From: Pantoea brenneri
GTDB lineage: Bacteria; Pseudomonadota; Gammaproteobacteria; Enterobacterales; Enterobacteriaceae
Reading direction: 5' to 3'
DNA length: 64,000 nucleotides
Assembly (NCBI GenBank): GCA_002095305.1
Contig: MIEI01000011.1
Location: forward strand, 1-64,000
Made by a program: the position numbers and the translations under genes. Position 1 is the stretch's first letter. Each line of letters begins with the position of its first letter. Under the pieces are notes generated by a model. The model saw nothing but the letters and a program-made list of their open reading frames with translations. It did no database searches and had not been told where the DNA came from. Of this stretch, positions 17,432 to 29,116 are shown piece after piece.

Positions 17432-18046
17432 ATGTCGGATATTCACCCGTTAGATCAGCTGGTCGCCGCCTGTCACTGGATTGGTGCGAAGGGCTGGGCA
17501 CCCGCGACCGGCGGTAATATGTCTGTGCGTCAGGATGCGCAGATCTGTCTGCTGAGCGAATCCGGTAAAGATAAAGGCACGCTGACGCGTGATGACTTTA
17601 TCCAGGTCGATATTGCCACCAGCCAGGCGCTCTCCGGCCGCAAGCCGTCGGCGGAAACTGGCCTGCACACGCTGATCTATCGGCTCTTTCCCGAGGCGGG
17701 CGCGGTGCTGCACACCCATACCGTGAATGCGACGGTGTTATCGCGGGTCGAGCAGGGCGCGGCGCTGCTGCTGCACGGTTATGAGATGCAGAAAACGCTC
17801 ACCGGTCAGCATAATCATCTGGATACCGTCGCCATCCCGGTGTTCGATAACAGCCAGGACATTGCGGCGCTGGCGTCGGAAATTGAAGATTACGCCGCCC
17901 GGTTTCCGCTGCGCTATGGCTTCCTGCTGCGCGGTCACGGCTTAACCTGCTGGGGCCGCGATGTCAGCGAAGCGCGTCGCCAGCTGGAAGGGCTGGAATT
18001 TTTATTTGAATGTGAACGTCAACGTCGCCTGCTGGAGAAAGCATGA
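17432..18046 (+). CDS. mtnB: Methylthioribulose-1-phosphate dehydratase
   Basis: A 204-aa class II aldolase/adducin-fold zinc enzyme, third step of methionine salvage from methylthioadenosine. [11 protein letters not shown] near the N-terminus, zinc histidines in [11 protein letters not shown] and [10 protein letters not shown] support it. RBS AAGGAA lies about 6 nt before ATG. It overlaps mtnC by ATGA. First gene of mtnBCD. Confidence 0.93.
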   Translation: MSDIHPLDQLVAACHWIGAKGWAPATGGNMSVRQDAQICLLSESGKDKGTLTRDDFIQVDIATSQALSGRKPSAETGLHTLIYRLFPEAGAVLHTHTVNATVLSRVEQGAALLLHGYEMQKTLTGQHNHLDTVAIPVFDNSQDIAALASEIEDYAARFPLRYGFLLRGHGLTCWGRDVSEARRQLEGLEFLFECERQRRLLEKA

Positions 18047-18726
18047 TCCGCGCCATTGTTACCGATATTGAAGGCACCACCAGCGATATCCGCTTTGTCC
18101 ATAACATCCTGTTTCCTTACGCGCGCCAGCATCTGGCGACGTTCCTGCGTGACCAGCAGCATCAGCCAGAGGTGCAGGCTGTACTTGAGGCGGTGCGGGC
18201 TGAGGTCGATCAGCCGCAGGCCGATCTGCCGACCCTGACGCAGATCCTGTTCAGCTTTATGGATCAGGATCGTAAATCTACCGGACTGAAAGCGCTGCAG
18301 GGGATGATCTGGCGTGATGGCTATCTCAACGGCAGTTTCACCGGCCATCTTTATCCCGATGTGCTCCCGGCCCTGACCGCCTGGCAGGCGCAGGGTCGTA
18401 AACTCTATGTATATTCCTCAGGCTCGGTTGCGGCGCAGAAATTGTTATTTGGCTACAGCGACGAAGGTGATATTACTGGCTTATTCAGCGGCTACTTCGA
18501 TACGCACGTCGGCGCCAAACGTGAAGTCGCGGCGTATCACACCATTGCCGCACAGATTGGCCTGCCAGCGGAGCAACTGCTGTTCCTGTCGGATATTCAT
18601 CAGGAGCTGGATGCGGCTGCCCAGGCTGGCTGGCATACCCTGCAGCTGATACGTGGTGAGGCGGATGGCGCAAGCTGCCACCGTCAGGTCACTGATTTTT
18701 CTGAGATTAACCTGGAGTCGATTTAG
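18043..18726 (+). CDS. mtnC: Enolase-phosphatase E1
   Basis: A 227-aa HAD-superfamily bifunctional enzyme that enolises and dephosphorylates 2,3-diketo-5-methylthiopentyl-1-phosphate to the acireductone. DIEGTTSDI carries the HAD nucleophile aspartate; [13 protein letters not shown] and [12 protein letters not shown] are motifs II and IV. It starts inside the mtnB stop and ends 1 nt before mtnD. Confidence 0.93.
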   Translation: MIRAIVTDIEGTTSDIRFVHNILFPYARQHLATFLRDQQHQPEVQAVLEAVRAEVDQPQADLPTLTQILFSFMDQDRKSTGLKALQGMIWRDGYLNGSFTGHLYPDVLPALTAWQAQGRKLYVYSSGSVAAQKLLFGYSDEGDITGLFSGYFDTHVGAKREVAAYHTIAAQIGLPAEQLLFLSDIHQELDAAAQAGWHTLQLIRGEADGASCHRQVTDFSEINLESI

Positions 18727-18727
18727 A

Positions 18728-19321
18728 ATGAGTGCACTGACTATTTTTACCGACAGCGAAGCCAGCCAGCCGATATGGCACAGCACCGACCCGCAGGCGA
18801 TCGCTGAGCGGCTGAATACTAAAGGCGTCCGCTTTGAACGCTGGGAAGCCGATCGCGATTTGGGGGAGAACCCGGACGCAGCAGCGGTTATCACCGCCTA
18901 TCAGCATGCGATTGACCGGCTGGTGGCGGAGAAGGGCTATCAGAGCTGGGACGTGATCAGCATGCGGGCGGACAATCCGCAGAAAACGGTGCTGCGCGAA
19001 AAGTTTCTTTCCGAACACACCCACGGCGAAGATGAAGTGCGTTTCTTTGTTGAGGGCGCGGGTTTGTTCTGCCTGCATCTGGATGGCGAGATCCTGCAGA
19101 TCCTGTGCGAAAAGAACGATCTGATCTCGGTGCCGGCCGGTACGCCACACTGGTTTGATATGGGATCGTCGCCGCATTTCACCGCGATTCGGATTTTTGA
19201 TAATCAGGAAGGGTGGATCGCTAACTTTACCGGTGACAGGATTGCCGACGCTATCCACGACTGGCGTAATCGGCTGAGCCGCTTCGGCCACCGCGCAGAA
19301 CAGTGCGCGGTGGCCGTCTGA
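18728..19321 (+). CDS. mtnD: Acireductone dioxygenase
   Basis: A 197-aa cupin that oxidises acireductone to 2-oxo-4-methylthiobutyrate and formate (iron form). Metal ligands are in [15 protein letters not shown] (two His and Glu) and in [11 protein letters not shown] (His). The ATG at 18728 lies 1 nt after the mtnC stop; a longer in-frame start at 18653 lies inside mtnC and was rejected. Its end is only 1 nt from the convergent mtnA stop. Confidence 0.93.
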   Translation: MSALTIFTDSEASQPIWHSTDPQAIAERLNTKGVRFERWEADRDLGENPDAAAVITAYQHAIDRLVAEKGYQSWDVISMRADNPQKTVLREKFLSEHTHGEDEVRFFVEGAGLFCLHLDGEILQILCEKNDLISVPAGTPHWFDMGSSPHFTAIRIFDNQEGWIANFTGDRIADAIHDWRNRLSRFGHRAEQCAVAV

Positions 19322-19322
19322 C

Positions 19323-20345
19323 TCACTGGGGCTGGAAAATTCCCGCCGCTACCTGCTCCGGTGTTACCACGCCGGTATCCAGAACCCAGCCGCTAATCAG
19401 GGCGGCTGGCGTCACATCAAACGCCGGGTTGTAGACGTTCGCCGCTTCAGGTGCCCACTGCACGCTGCCAAAACTGCCGGCCACGCCGGTCACTTCACTG
19501 GCAGCGCGCTGCTCGATCGGAATCGCCGCACCGTTCGGGCAGCTGCGATCCAGCGTGGTGTGCGGCGCGGCCACATAAAACGGGATCTGATGATAGTGTG
19601 CCAGTACCGCCAGGCTGTAGGTGCCGATCTTATTGGCGACGTCGCCGTTGGCGGCAATCCGGTCAGCGCCGACCCACACTGCGTCCACCTGTTTGCTGGC
19701 CATCAGACTGGCGGCCATGCTGTCGGTAATCAGGGTATAAGGAACCGCCCGTTCGCCCAGCTCCCAGGCCGTTAGCCGGCCGCCCTGCAACAGCGGACGG
19801 GTTTCATCGACCCAGACGTTGTTAACCCGGCCCTGCTGATGAGCGAGGATGATTACCCCCAGCGCGGTGCCGACGCCCGCCGTTGCCAGCCCGCCGGTGT
19901 TACAGTGGGTCAGCAGCTGGCTGTTGGGTTTTACCAGCGTGCTGCCTGCGGTGGCAATCGCCTCGCACAGCTGTTTATCTTCTTCGACCAGTCGCCAGGC
20001 TTCCTCGGCCAGCGCGGTAGCGAACGCCGGTTGCGCCAGCGCCTGTTTCATCCGATCAAGGTTATTCATCAGATTGACGGCGGTAGGGCGGGCAGCACGC
20101 AGGATCGCCAGCGACTCAGCCAGTTGCCTCTGCGTCTGTCCCTGTTCTGCCAGCAACGCCAGCAATAACGAGGCGGAAAGGCCAATCAGTGGCGCACCGC
20201 GCACCCGCAGCGCGTGAATATGCTCAACCAGCTGCGCCACACTGTGCGCTGGTAGCCAGTTTTTTTGCTGCGGCAGCGCCTGCTGATCGAGGATCCAGAG
20301 CTGATTGTCACGAACCTGTAAGCTGGTGGTTTGGAGAGTCTGCAT
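19323..20345 (-). CDS. mtnA: Methylthioribose-1-phosphate isomerase
   Basis: A 340-aa aldose-ketose isomerase related to eIF2B-alpha. [14 protein letters not shown] (phosphate loop), [12 protein letters not shown] (catalytic Cys) and [20 protein letters not shown] (catalytic Asp) are intact. Divergent from mtnK with a shared MetJ-box region, and convergent with mtnBCD, so the three transcripts together cover the pathway. Confidence 0.94.
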   Translation of the reverse strand: MQTLQTTSLQVRDNQLWILDQQALPQQKNWLPAHSVAQLVEHIHALRVRGAPLIGLSASLLLALLAEQGQTQRQLAESLAILRAARPTAVNLMNNLDRMKQALAQPAFATALAEEAWRLVEEDKQLCEAIATAGSTLVKPNSQLLTHCNTGGLATAGVGTALGVIILAHQQGRVNNVWVDETRPLLQGGRLTAWELGERAVPYTLITDSMAASLMASKQVDAVWVGADRIAANGDVANKIGTYSLAVLAHYHQIPFYVAAPHTTLDRSCPNGAAIPIEQRAASEVTGVAGSFGSVQWAPEAANVYNPAFDVTPAALISGWVLDTGVVTPEQVAAGIFQPQ

Positions 20346-20399
20346 GGTGGGTGAAATCCCTGTTGCGTTAATGTCAGATATTGTGCCAACATGCTCGAC

Positions 20400-20423
20400 G
20401 GATGTATAGACGTCTGAACGGCT
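20400..20423. promoter_or_regulatory. MetJ operator in the mtnA-mtnK divergent promoter
   Basis: A perfect met box AGACGTCT (20408-20415) is flanked by GGATGTAT and GAACGGCT (5 of 8 each). A -35-like TTGTGC (20381) and a -10-like TATAGA (20405) place the boxes over the mtnK promoter. Confidence 0.75.
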
Positions 20424-20467
20424 TTTACACCGGGTTTATTCAGCCTTCGAATGATGAGGAACAGGCA

Positions 20468-21667
20468 ATGTCGCAATACCGTACCTTCACCGCTGCTGAT
20501 GCGGTGGACTATGCCCGACAATTCGGCGGTCTGGATAATCCTTCCGCCCTGAGCCGTGCCGAGGAAATTGGTGACGGCAATCTTAACCTGGTGTTCAAAA
20601 TTTATGACGATCAGGGCAACAGCCGGGTGGTGGTCAAGCAGGCGTTGCCTTATGTGCGCTGCGTCGGCGAGTCATGGCCTCTGACGCTGGATCGGGCGCG
20701 GCTTGAAGCGCAGACCCTGGTCGAGCACTACAAATATTGCCCACAGCACACGGTGCAGATTACCCATTACGATGCGGATCTGGCGGTGATGGTGATGGAA
20801 GATCTCTCCAGCCACCGTATCTGGCGTAGCGAGCTGGTAAAGGGCGTTTACTATCCTGACGCGCCACGGCAGCTGGGCGAATATCTGGCACAGACGCTGT
20901 TTAACACCTCCGATTTCGTGCTGCATCCGCATCAGAAGAAAGCGGAAGTGGCGCGCTTCATTAATCCGGAAATGTGCGAGATCACCGAAGATCTGTTCTT
21001 TAACGATCCCTACACCGATCATCCGCGTAACAGCTATCCGGCGGCGCTGGAGCCGTTAGTGGCCAGCCTGCGTCACGATAATGCGCTGCGTATTGCGGTA
21101 GCTGGTCTCAAGCACCGCTTCTTTGCCCATGCCGAAGCCTTGCTGCATGGCGATATCCACAGCGGATCGATTTTTGTTGCGGACGGTAGCCTGAAAGCGA
21201 TTGATGCTGAATTTGGCTATTTCGGGCCGATGGGCTTTGATATCGGCACCGCGCTCGGCAATCTGCTGATCAACTATTGCGGCCTGCCCGGTCTGCTGCC
21301 GCCGCGTGAAGCCGCCGATGCCCGTGAGCAACGCCTGAGCGATGTGCATAGCGTCTGGACAACCTTCTCCAGCCGTTTCCAGGCGCTGGCGGCGGAGAAA
21401 ACCGCTGACGTGGCGCTGGCTTATCCCGGCTATGTCGATGCCTTCCTGCGCAAAGTATGGGCGGATACCATCGGCTACTGCGGTACCGAACTGATTCGCC
21501 GCACGGTGGGAATGTCACATGTGGCGGATATGAAGCTGATCGCCGATCCGGCGATGCGTACCGACTGCATCCGTAACGCGATTAACCTGGGACGCACGCT
21601 GATACTGGCGGCCGATCATGTAGAAGATGTGGATGCGCTGATTGCCCGCATCCGTCAGGCAGGATAA
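20468..21667 (+). CDS. mtnK: Methylthioribose kinase
   Basis: A 399-aa kinase of the aminoglycoside phosphotransferase-like fold that phosphorylates 5-methylthioribose. Features include [15 protein letters not shown] (nucleotide loop), [11 protein letters not shown] (Lys), the [13 protein letters not shown] catalytic loop and [19 protein letters not shown] 20468 follows GAGGAA; the open frame upstream starts inside the promoter. Followed by a clear terminator. Confidence 0.93.
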   Translation: MSQYRTFTAADAVDYARQFGGLDNPSALSRAEEIGDGNLNLVFKIYDDQGNSRVVVKQALPYVRCVGESWPLTLDRARLEAQTLVEHYKYCPQHTVQITHYDADLAVMVMEDLSSHRIWRSELVKGVYYPDAPRQLGEYLAQTLFNTSDFVLHPHQKKAEVARFINPEMCEITEDLFFNDPYTDHPRNSYPAALEPLVASLRHDNALRIAVAGLKHRFFAHAEALLHGDIHSGSIFVADGSLKAIDAEFGYFGPMGFDIGTALGNLLINYCGLPGLLPPREAADAREQRLSDVHSVWTTFSSRFQALAAEKTADVALAYPGYVDAFLRKVWADTIGYCGTELIRRTVGMSHVADMKLIADPAMRTDCIRNAINLGRTLILAADHVEDVDALIARIRQAG

Positions 21668-21669
21668 AA

Positions 21670-21696
21670 AAAGGCCGACGTGATGTCGGCCTTTAG
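21670..21696 (+). terminator. Terminator of mtnK
   Basis: Stem AAAGGCCGAC / GTCGGCCTTT with loop GTGAT, directly after the mtnK stop. The A/T-rich arms may let it serve both strands. Confidence 0.8.
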
Positions 21697-21858
21697 ATAA
21701 AACAAGAATCTTGCTGGCGATGAGGGGGATGCCAGCGCAGGAAACACGCTCAGATTAAACGCTAAAGCCATTGATGGCGTTGTTGCGTCTTTACGGAGGG
21801 CATACGCTCCCTGAGCCTGCGCTCAATTAACGGGCCGACATCACATCGACCCGCCGCC

Positions 21859-24312
21859 TTATGCCGCCTCGCTGGCACGTGCCGAAGCGGATTGAGGTTT
21901 CTTCTCTGGCACCGGTACCGCCAGTGCATCCGCTTCAAACTCATCCACATTGATAGAACGCAGGCGGCTGGTTTCTGCGCGGCGCAATATCTCGGCTTCT
22001 TTATCGTCAATCCAGCCCTGCTCCAGCGCCCGTTTTGCCAGCTCATCCAGCCGGGTAAAGGAGAGGTGCTGCTTGCTCTGTTTGCTCAGTCTGTCGTGAA
22101 TCACTTCCGCAGCCATTACATCCTGCAACGCCTGTTCCAGCTGACCGGCCGGATTGTTATCAACCGGTGCCAGATACTGTCCGCGTCCCAGACGTGTGCG
22201 GGTGGCAGACGGCAGTTGCAGCATTTTTGCCAGCTGATGATCAAGACGATCGGACGGTGCCGGGCAGTGATGACCACCGGCGAAAATCACCAGGCGTAAC
22301 GCACCCGCCACCAGCCGGTTAGGGAAGTTGCGCAGCAGGTCATCGATAGCCACTTCCGCCTGATGCAGCGCATCCTGAACGCCCCAATGCACCAGCGGCA
22401 GATCGGCTTCGTTACGGCCTTCATCGTCGTAGCGCTTCAGCGTGGCAGAGGCCAGATAAAGCTGGCTCAGGACATCACCCAGTCGCGCCGAGATGCGTTC
22501 ACGACGTTTCAGGCTACCGCCCAGCACCGCCATTGAGACATCTGACAGCAACGCGAGGTTGGCGCTGATGCGGTTGAGATGCTGATAATAACGACGCGTC
22601 GCATCACGGGTCGGGGTGGCGCTGGTGCGTCCGCCGGTCAGGCCGAGCCACAGACTGCGCACCTGATTACTGCCGACGTGGCCGATATGGCTGAACAACG
22701 CCCGATCAAAAGCGTCAACGTCGTTACTGGCCGCGGCCGCCATCTCCTGCAGAACATAAGGATGGCAACGAATTGCCCCCTGGCCGAAGATGATCATGCT
22801 GCGGGTTAAGATGTTCGCCCCTTCAACGGTAATCGCGATCGGTGCACCCTGATAGGCGCGCGCCAGGAAGTTGCTGTTACCGAGCATAATGCCTTTACCG
22901 CCGGCAATATCCATCGCGTCGATGATCGCCCGCTGACCGCGATGGGTGCAGTGATATTTCACAATCGCCGACAGTACCGCCGGTTTTTCACCCTGCATAA
23001 TACCGGCGGTGATCAGCGTTGCTGCCGCATCCATCACGTAAGCATTACCGGCAATGCGTGCCAGTGGCTCTTCAATCCCTTCCATTTTACCGATCGACAG
23101 TCTGAACTGACGGCGGATATGGGCATAGGCACCAATTGCCAGCGCCACGCTTTTCAGGCTGCCGGTCGAGTTGGACGGCAGGGTAATGCCGCGACCCACT
23201 GACAGACATTCAACCAGCATACGCCAGCCCTGTCCGGCCATTTCCGGTCCGCCGATGATGTAATCGATCGGCACGAAAATATCCTTACCACGGGTCGGAC
23301 CGTTCTGGAACGGCACGTTAAGCGGGAAGTGACGGTGACCGATTTCCACGCCGGGGGTGTTGGTCGGGATCAACGCGCAGGTAATGCCCGGATGGGTGTT
23401 ATCGCTGAGCAGATGATCGGGATCGGACAGTTTAAACGCCAGCCCCAGCACGGTCGCGATAGGCGCCAGCGTGATGTAGCGTTTGTTCCAGGTCAGGCGC
23501 ATACCCAGCACCTGCTGACCCTGCCATTCACCCATACACACTACGCCGGTATCGGGAATCGCACCGGCATCTGAGCCGGCTTCCGGGCTGGTCAGTGCGA
23601 AGCAGGGGATCTCATCGCCACGCGCCAGACGCGGTAAATAGTGGTTTTTCTGTTCGTCAGTACCGTAGTGCTGCAGCAGTTCGCCCGGACCGAGCGAGTT
23701 CGGTACACCGACGGTAATCGCCAGGATGCCCGATACGCCAGCCAGTTTCTGCAACACGCGAGCCTGGGCATAAGCGGAAAACTCCAGCCCGCCATACTCT
23801 TTTTTGATGATCATCGCGAAGAAGCGATGCTGTTTCAGATAAGCCCACAGTTCCGGCGGCAGATCGGCCATTTCATGAGTAATCTGGAAATCATTCGCCA
23901 GCCGGCACGCTTCTTCAACCGGACCCTCCAGGAAGGCCTGCTCATCCGGTGTCAGGTGCGGCTGAGGATAGTTATGCAGCTTCTGCCAGTCCGGTTTGCC
24001 CTGAAACAGATCGCCTTCCCACCAGGTGGTTCCGGCATCGATCGCTTCTTTCTCGGTGCGTGACATTGGCGGCATCACCTGCTGAAAACGCTGCAGCATC
24101 GGTTTTGAAAACAGATTACGGCGCAGCGACGGCAGGTTAAACGGCAACAGAATAATAGCCAGTGGCAGCAGCAGCCACGGCGTCCAGAGGTGTGCGGCCG
24201 CCATCGCCGCGGTCCACAGCAGCAGAATCAGGCTGCTCAGCCGCAACGACAGGCGGTGGTAGAACAGGGCGCCAATCAGCACCACCGTGGCAAGTATCGA
24301 AACAACCATCAT
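21859..24312 (-). CDS. fadE: Acyl-CoA dehydrogenase
   Basis: An 817-aa FAD-dependent acyl-CoA dehydrogenase, first step of aerobic beta-oxidation, with an N-terminal hydrophobic stretch ([20 protein letters not shown] and a second helix) anchoring it to the inner membrane. [40 protein letters not shown] and [21 protein letters not shown] are near-identical to E. coli FadE. The start at 24312 agrees with E. coli FadE; an upstream in-frame start would add 25 residues and run into the FadR site. E. coli-like position next to gmhA (lpcA). Confidence 0.95.
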   Translation of the reverse strand: MMVVSILATVVLIGALFYHRLSLRLSSLILLLWTAAMAAAHLWTPWLLLPLAIILLPFNLPSLRRNLFSKPMLQRFQQVMPPMSRTEKEAIDAGTTWWEGDLFQGKPDWQKLHNYPQPHLTPDEQAFLEGPVEEACRLANDFQITHEMADLPPELWAYLKQHRFFAMIIKKEYGGLEFSAYAQARVLQKLAGVSGILAITVGVPNSLGPGELLQHYGTDEQKNHYLPRLARGDEIPCFALTSPEAGSDAGAIPDTGVVCMGEWQGQQVLGMRLTWNKRYITLAPIATVLGLAFKLSDPDHLLSDNTHPGITCALIPTNTPGVEIGHRHFPLNVPFQNGPTRGKDIFVPIDYIIGGPEMAGQGWRMLVECLSVGRGITLPSNSTGSLKSVALAIGAYAHIRRQFRLSIGKMEGIEEPLARIAGNAYVMDAAATLITAGIMQGEKPAVLSAIVKYHCTHRGQRAIIDAMDIAGGKGIMLGNSNFLARAYQGAPIAITVEGANILTRSMIIFGQGAIRCHPYVLQEMAAAASNDVDAFDRALFSHIGHVGSNQVRSLWLGLTGGRTSATPTRDATRRYYQHLNRISANLALLSDVSMAVLGGSLKRRERISARLGDVLSQLYLASATLKRYDDEGRNEADLPLVHWGVQDALHQAEVAIDDLLRNFPNRLVAGALRLVIFAGGHHCPAPSDRLDHQLAKMLQLPSATRTRLGRGQYLAPVDNNPAGQLEQALQDVMAAEVIHDRLSKQSKQHLSFTRLDELAKRALEQGWIDDKEAEILRRAETSRLRSINVDEFEADALAVPVPEKKPQSASARASEAA

Positions 24313-24334
24313 AATGAACCGCTCCGTAAGTAGT

Positions 24335-24351
24335 AAGAGGTCTGACCTGTT
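24335..24351. promoter_or_regulatory. Predicted FadR operator of fadE
   Basis: AAGAGGTCTGACCTGTT closely matches the FadR consensus (AnCTGGTCnGACCnGnT), about 23-39 nt upstream of the fadE start. FadR repression of fadE is established in E. coli. Confidence 0.75.
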
Positions 24352-24564
24352 GAGTAGAGGTTTAGAGCAGTTGGCTCTTTTTATCAATTCGTTTACATCG
24401 CAATTACAACCTGACTCACAAAATCATTTTTCCGACCCGTTTCGCTGGCGGCTGTGCAGAGATAATGCCAGCGGCGATCGGGCCGGAATGGCGTGATGCT
24501 TTGCGCCGCCCAGGCATTCCGTTAAACTTGCTGCGATTAACCTCTGCTAAAAAAGGACCTCCCT

Positions 24565-25143
24565 ATGTACCAGGACATCATCCGCTCTGAGCTCAACGAA
24601 GCCGCCGATACGCTGAATAAATTCCTCAGCGATGACGCGAATATCCATGCGATCCAGCGTGCTGCGGTGCTGCTGGCTGACAGTTTCAAGGCGGGCGGCA
24701 AGGTGCTCTCCTGCGGCAACGGTGGGTCGCACTGCGACGCGATGCATTTCGCCGAAGAGCTGACCGGTCGCTATCGTGAAAATCGTCCTGGCTATCCGGC
24801 GATTGCGATTTCAGACGTCAGCCATCTCTCCTGCGTCAGTAACGACTTTGGCTACGATTACGTCTTTTCGCGTTATGTTGAAGCGGTAGGCCGTCCGGGC
24901 GATGTGCTGCTGGGGCTCTCCACCTCCGGCAACTCGGCCAACATCATTAAGGCGATTGAGGCGGCGCGGGCGCAGGGGATGAAAGTGATCACCCTGACCG
25001 GCAAAGATGGCGGTAAGATGGCGGGCAGTGCTGACATTGAAATCCGGGTGCCGCACTTTGGTTATGCCGATCGCATTCAGGAGATCCACATTAAAGTGAT
25101 CCATATTCTGATGCTGCTGATCGAAAAAGAGATGGTGAAGTAA
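24565..25143 (+). CDS. gmhA: Sedoheptulose-7-phosphate isomerase
   Basis: A 192-aa SIS-domain isomerase making D-glycero-manno-heptose-7-phosphate, the first step of the LPS inner-core heptose pathway. [21 protein letters not shown] and [22 protein letters not shown] are intact and match the E. coli protein (lpcA). Divergent from fadE. A GC-rich inverted repeat follows the stop codon. Confidence 0.95.
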   Translation: MYQDIIRSELNEAADTLNKFLSDDANIHAIQRAAVLLADSFKAGGKVLSCGNGGSHCDAMHFAEELTGRYRENRPGYPAIAISDVSHLSCVSNDFGYDYVFSRYVEAVGRPGDVLLGLSTSGNSANIIKAIEAARAQGMKVITLTGKDGGKMAGSADIEIRVPHFGYADRIQEIHIKVIHILMLLIEKEMVK

Positions 25144-25193
25144 CACTCTGGCCTCTCGCCTGGCGGGAGGCGTCTTACTCTAAGGTGGTGGCT

Positions 25194-25961
25194 ATGTGCG
25201 AATTGCTCGGGATGAGCGCCAATGTTCCCACGGATATCTGTTTCAGCTTTACCGGCCTGGTGCAGCGTGGTGGCGGAACCGGCCCACATAAAGATGGCTG
25301 GGGCATTACCTTTTACGAAGATAAAGGCTGTCGTACCTTTAAGGATCCTCTGCCGAGCTTCAATTCGCCGATAGCGCGGCTGGTGCAGGAGTACCCGATC
25401 AAATCGCATTCGGTGGTGGCGCACATCCGCCAGGCGAATCGCGGTCAGGTCTCGCTGGAAAACACCCATCCGTTTACCCGCGAACTGTGGGGCCGTAACT
25501 GGACCTACGCCCATAACGGGCAGCTAAAGGGCTACCGTCAGCTGGAGACCGGGACCTTTCGTCCGGTCGGGGAGACCGACAGCGAAAAGGCGTTCTGCTG
25601 GATTTTACATCAGCTGGCGACGCGTTATCCCCGCACGCCGGGTAACTGGCCAGCGGTGTTTCGCTTCATCGGTGAACTGGCGGGCAGCCTGCGGCAGAAA
25701 GGGGTGTTTAACATGCTGCTGTCGGACGGGCGTTATCTGATGGCCTTCTGCTCCACCAACCTGTTCTGGATCACCCGACGCGCGCCGTTTGGCCGCGCAC
25801 AGCTGCTCGATCAGGATGTAGAGGTTGATTTTCAGCAGCACACCACGCCGCATGACGTGGTGACGGTGATTGCGACGCAGCCGCTGACGGCCAATGAAAC
25901 CTGGCAGCGGATTGTGCCAGGTGAGTGGGCGTTATTCTGCCTTGGAGAGCGCCAGGAATGA
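25194..25961 (+). CDS. yafJ: Class II glutamine amidotransferase domain protein YafJ
   Basis: A 255-aa stand-alone Ntn-type glutaminase. Cys2, exposed after Met removal, would be the nucleophile ([10 protein letters not shown]); [22 protein letters not shown] and the HNGQL oxyanion segment are family features. No synthetase domain is attached, so its acceptor is unknown. ATG 25194 is chosen because Cys must be residue 2. The 3' end overlaps the convergent yafK by 30 nt. Confidence 0.88.
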   Translation: MCELLGMSANVPTDICFSFTGLVQRGGGTGPHKDGWGITFYEDKGCRTFKDPLPSFNSPIARLVQEYPIKSHSVVAHIRQANRGQVSLENTHPFTRELWGRNWTYAHNGQLKGYRQLETGTFRPVGETDSEKAFCWILHQLATRYPRTPGNWPAVFRFIGELAGSLRQKGVFNMLLSDGRYLMAFCSTNLFWITRRAPFGRAQLLDQDVEVDFQQHTTPHDVVTVIATQPLTANETWQRIVPGEWALFCLGERQE

Positions 25962-26672
25962 GCGTGAAGCAGCTTCGGGATTGGTCACTACCGGGCTGCT
26001 GTTCATCACATACTTACCGCTGGCGACGTTAACCGTTGGTGGCTGGTGATACTTCGCAAAATAAGCGTAACCCGGCTGCAACTGCTGCCAGAAACTGGCG
26101 TAGGTAGAGTAACGGTGACGCTGCATATTGCTGTCGGTCATGCGGAATGGATAGATACTGATGCTGATATCCTGCTGGCCGTTACGCAGCGCCGCATTGA
26201 CATAAGTAAAGATCTCATCCATATAGGCGTTCGTCATGGCATAGCAGCCAATCGACTTACAGTCGCCATGAATCATCAGGTAGTTACCGCTGTAGCCCTG
26301 ATTGCGATCGTACTGGTTCGGAAAGCCGATATTGATCGCGCGATAAAACTGGCTATCCGGTTTCAGCTGGTTCAGCCTGACGTTATAAAATCCTTCCGGG
26401 CTTTTGAAATCGCCTTCACGACGTTTCGGGCCGAGACCACCAGAAAAATTACAGATGCGATAGGTATCCAGCAGGCGGTATTCGTTACCAATTTTGCCGT
26501 ACAGTTCGAGGGTACGCTCTTCCTTGAAAATCTGAATATAAACCGGCGTGCCGAGTAACTGTTTCTTTAATTCTTTACTGACCGGTGCCGCTTGCTGAGC
26601 GGGTTCTGGGGTCATTGCCATGCTGAGGGCTGGCAGTAAAATCATCGCAAACAGGAGTGCGATTTTGCCCAT
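25932..26672 (-). CDS. dpaA: Peptidoglycan meso-DAP protein amidase DpaA (YafK), YkuD fold
   Basis: A 246-aa periplasmic YkuD-domain protein with a signal peptide ([19 protein letters not shown]). The active site is in [17 protein letters not shown] (His and Cys). The E. coli homologue YafK, also called LdtF or DpaA, releases Braun lipoprotein from peptidoglycan. Start at 26672 chosen for the signal peptide; ten in-frame codons upstream would spoil it. Confidence 0.88.
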   Translation of the reverse strand: MGKIALLFAMILLPALSMAMTPEPAQQAAPVSKELKKQLLGTPVYIQIFKEERTLELYGKIGNEYRLLDTYRICNFSGGLGPKRREGDFKSPEGFYNVRLNQLKPDSQFYRAINIGFPNQYDRNQGYSGNYLMIHGDCKSIGCYAMTNAYMDEIFTYVNAALRNGQQDISISIYPFRMTDSNMQRHRYSTYASFWQQLQPGYAYFAKYHQPPTVNVASGKYVMNSSPVVTNPEAASRSFLALSKAE

Positions 26673-26886
26673 GCTGTGTGTACCTTGAGGTGAAGAGAAC
26701 AATGACGCGAATCGTGCGTCTCTGCTTGCATTATCGGAACTATCCGCTACCGCAGCGCAACATTAAACATTGTCTGTTTTTTTAGCAAGACAGCGCGCCA
26801 GAAATTCGCGATTTCCTGAACAGAATACGGCCAGAAATTTGTAAACTTTAATGCCGGCCGCGACAAATATTGCAGTTACCTTCGCC

Positions 26887-26906
26887 AACTGTATACTTAT
26901 CCAGTG
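26887..26906. promoter_or_regulatory. LexA (SOS) box of dinB
   Basis: AACTGTATACTTATCCAGTG contains CTG-N10-CAG with a TATA-rich centre. It lies 12 nt before the dinB ATG, as in E. coli. Confidence 0.88.
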
Positions 26907-26917
26907 CTGGAGGGGGT

Positions 26918-27988
26918 ATGCGTAAAATCATTCATGTCGATATGGACTGCTTCTATGCTGCGGTGGAGATGCGCGATAATCCCCTGTTGCGTGACATCCC
27001 GATTGCCATCGGCGGCAGCCGCGAACGTCGCGGTGTCATCAGTACCGCTAACTACCCGGCGCGCAAATATGGCGTGCGCAGCGCCATGCCGACCGGGATG
27101 GCGCTCAAGTTATGTCCCCATCTGCGGCTGCTGCCAGGCCGCTTTGATGCCTACAAAGAAGCCTCGGCGCAGATTCGCGAGATCTTCACCCGCTACACAC
27201 CGCTGATTGAACCGCTGTCGCTGGATGAAGCCTATCTGGATGTGACAGACAGCCCGCACTGCCACGGCTCTGCCACCCTGATCGCCCAGGATATCCGCGC
27301 GACTATCCTGCGTGAAACTCAGCTGACCGCCTCGGCCGGCATCGCACCGATTAAATTTCTGGCGAAAATCGCCTCCGACATGAATAAGCCGGACGGACAG
27401 TTTGTCATCACGCCGGCGGAGATGTCCGGTTTTTTACTGACGCTGCCGCTGGCGAAGATCCAGGGCGTGGGCAAGGTGTCGGCAAAAAAGCTGGAGGAGA
27501 TGGGCCTGGTGACCTGCGGAGATGTGCAGAAGGCGGATTTAGCCCAGTTGCTGAAGCGCTTTGGTAAGTTTGGCCGGGTGCTGTGGGAGCGCAGCAACGG
27601 CATTGACGAGCGTGGCGTGGTGGTTGAGCGGGAACGTAAATCACTCGGGGTTGAGCGTACGCTGGCCGAAGACATTAACGACTGGGACGCCTGCCTGGAG
27701 ATCATCGATTTTCTCTATGCCGAGCTGGATCGCCGGCTGAGCCAGATTCGGCCCGATAAGCAGGTGGCGCGGCAGGGCGTGAAACTGAAGTTCAGCGACT
27801 TTCAGCAGACCACCCAGGAACACATCTGGCCGGTGCTGAATAAAGAGGACATGATCGCGATTGCCAAAAAACCTGGGATGAGCGTCGGGTCGGGCGGGGC
27901 GTCAGGCTGGTGGGGTTGCACGTCACCCTGCTCGATCCCCAGCTGGAACGACAGCTGTTACTGGGGTTGTAGCGCGGTCTGGCGATAA
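26918..27988 (+). CDS. dinB: DNA polymerase IV, C-terminus frameshifted
   Basis: Y-family translesion polymerase. Catalytic carboxylates lie in [12 protein letters not shown] (residues 7-18) and [12 protein letters not shown]. After DMIAIAKK the frame is lost: a run of six A at about 27866-27871 should be seven. The next frame then gives [16 protein letters not shown] and ends ...ERQLLLGL at 27972, a 351-aa protein exactly as in E. coli. As sequenced, the little-finger end and the C-terminal beta-clamp-binding motif (QLLLGL) are lost. LexA box directly upstream. Confidence 0.88.
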   Translation: MRKIIHVDMDCFYAAVEMRDNPLLRDIPIAIGGSRERRGVISTANYPARKYGVRSAMPTGMALKLCPHLRLLPGRFDAYKEASAQIREIFTRYTPLIEPLSLDEAYLDVTDSPHCHGSATLIAQDIRATILRETQLTASAGIAPIKFLAKIASDMNKPDGQFVITPAEMSGFLLTLPLAKIQGVGKVSAKKLEEMGLVTCGDVQKADLAQLLKRFGKFGRVLWERSNGIDERGVVVERERKSLGVERTLAEDINDWDACLEIIDFLYAELDRRLSQIRPDKQVARQGVKLKFSDFQQTTQEHIWPVLNKEDMIAIAKKPGMSVGSGGASGWWGCTSPCSIPSWNDSCYWGCSAVWR

Positions 27989-28033
27989 GTGCGCGTCAGC
28001 CTGGCGTGCCTGCCAGTACTGACGCGCCGTCAC

Positions 28034-29101
28034 TTACTTGTGATTTTTCGCTGCCAGAGTGGCGAACCACGGCGCGACGAAATCGTCATTACCACCCCAG
28101 CCTGGGACGATTTTATTCAGCGAGGCAACGTTTACCGCGCCGGGCTGGCTGTTGAGCTGCTGCTGAGAGATCGACGCAGCCTTAAACTGATAGGTGGCTG
28201 GCGTCGCTTCACCGGCAATCTTTTTCGCTACCAGACGCATGTTTACCGCGCCAATGGTTTTCGGGTCCACCGCCACGGTCTGAACCCACGGGCTGTTCTT
28301 CTCACGCATCAGCTGCAAATCCTGGTTCGAGACATCGATGCTGTAGAGCTTGATCTCGGTACGCCCGTTCTCCTGCAGCGCTTTATAGGCGCCCTGGCTG
28401 AAGGCGTCCCACGCGCCCCAGATGGCGTCAATCTTGCCTTTCGGGTATTTCGCCAGAATGGCCCCAATCTTGTTTGCGGTATCACCCTGTACATCGGTAG
28501 AGACGGCGCCAATCGACTCCAGCTGATGAATGCCAGGATTCTCCTTCAGCAGTTTCTCGTACACCACCTGACGGCGTTCCATTGGCGGGAAGCCCGCCAC
28601 CCACAATTTGACGATGTTGGCTTTGCCGTTGAAATCGCTGATTAACTGACCCAGCGACAGCTGCGCCAGCGATGCGTCATCCTGCGCCGTCACGGTCACG
28701 CCCTCAATCGGGTTATCAACCGGGGTATCAAACACCGACAGCTTAATACCGGCGTCGGCGATGCGTTTGACCAGACCGCTGGCGTAGGGCGCTTTACCGT
28801 GCGACAGCACGATGCCGTCATACTTCTGGCTGATCGCCTGGTTAACGAAATCCTGGAAACGCGCGTCGTCGCCGTTACTGAGGAAAGTGCTGACCTTAAA
28901 GCCGAGCTGACGGCCCTGCTGAATCGCACCTGCGACAAACTGGGTGGTGTTATCGTCAGAACCGAGGTTACGGATCACCGCGATGCGGATCGGGCCGTCG
29001 TGACTGGCGATAGCCGCGGGCACCGGGGTAACGGTCTCCGCGAAAGCGGCGCTGGCGTTCAGCAGGCTCAGGGCCAGCAGCGAGAGCGTTATTTTTTGCA
29101 T
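28034..29101 (-). CDS. Sugar ABC transporter periplasmic binding protein (RbsB-like)
   Basis: A 355-aa periplasmic binding protein of the LacI/RbsB fold with a signal peptide (MQKITLSLLALSLLNASAAFA). IRIAVIRNLGSDDNTTQFVAGA, YDGIVLSHG and IDAIWGAWDAFSQGAYKALQ are typical of the sugar-binding type 1 family. The sugar is not identifiable. It is the last gene of an operon ordered ATPase, permease, binding protein. Start at ATG 29101 with GGAG upstream. Confidence 0.82.
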   Translation of the reverse strand: MQKITLSLLALSLLNASAAFAETVTPVPAAIASHDGPIRIAVIRNLGSDDNTTQFVAGAIQQGRQLGFKVSTFLSNGDDARFQDFVNQAISQKYDGIVLSHGKAPYASGLVKRIADAGIKLSVFDTPVDNPIEGVTVTAQDDASLAQLSLGQLISDFNGKANIVKLWVAGFPPMERRQVVYEKLLKENPGIHQLESIGAVSTDVQGDTANKIGAILAKYPKGKIDAIWGAWDAFSQGAYKALQENGRTEIKLYSIDVSNQDLQLMREKNSPWVQTVAVDPKTIGAVNMRLVAKKIAGEATPATYQFKAASISQQQLNSQPGAVNVASLNKIVPGWGGNDDFVAPWFATLAAKNHK

Positions 29102-29116
29102 TATTATCAACTCCGG

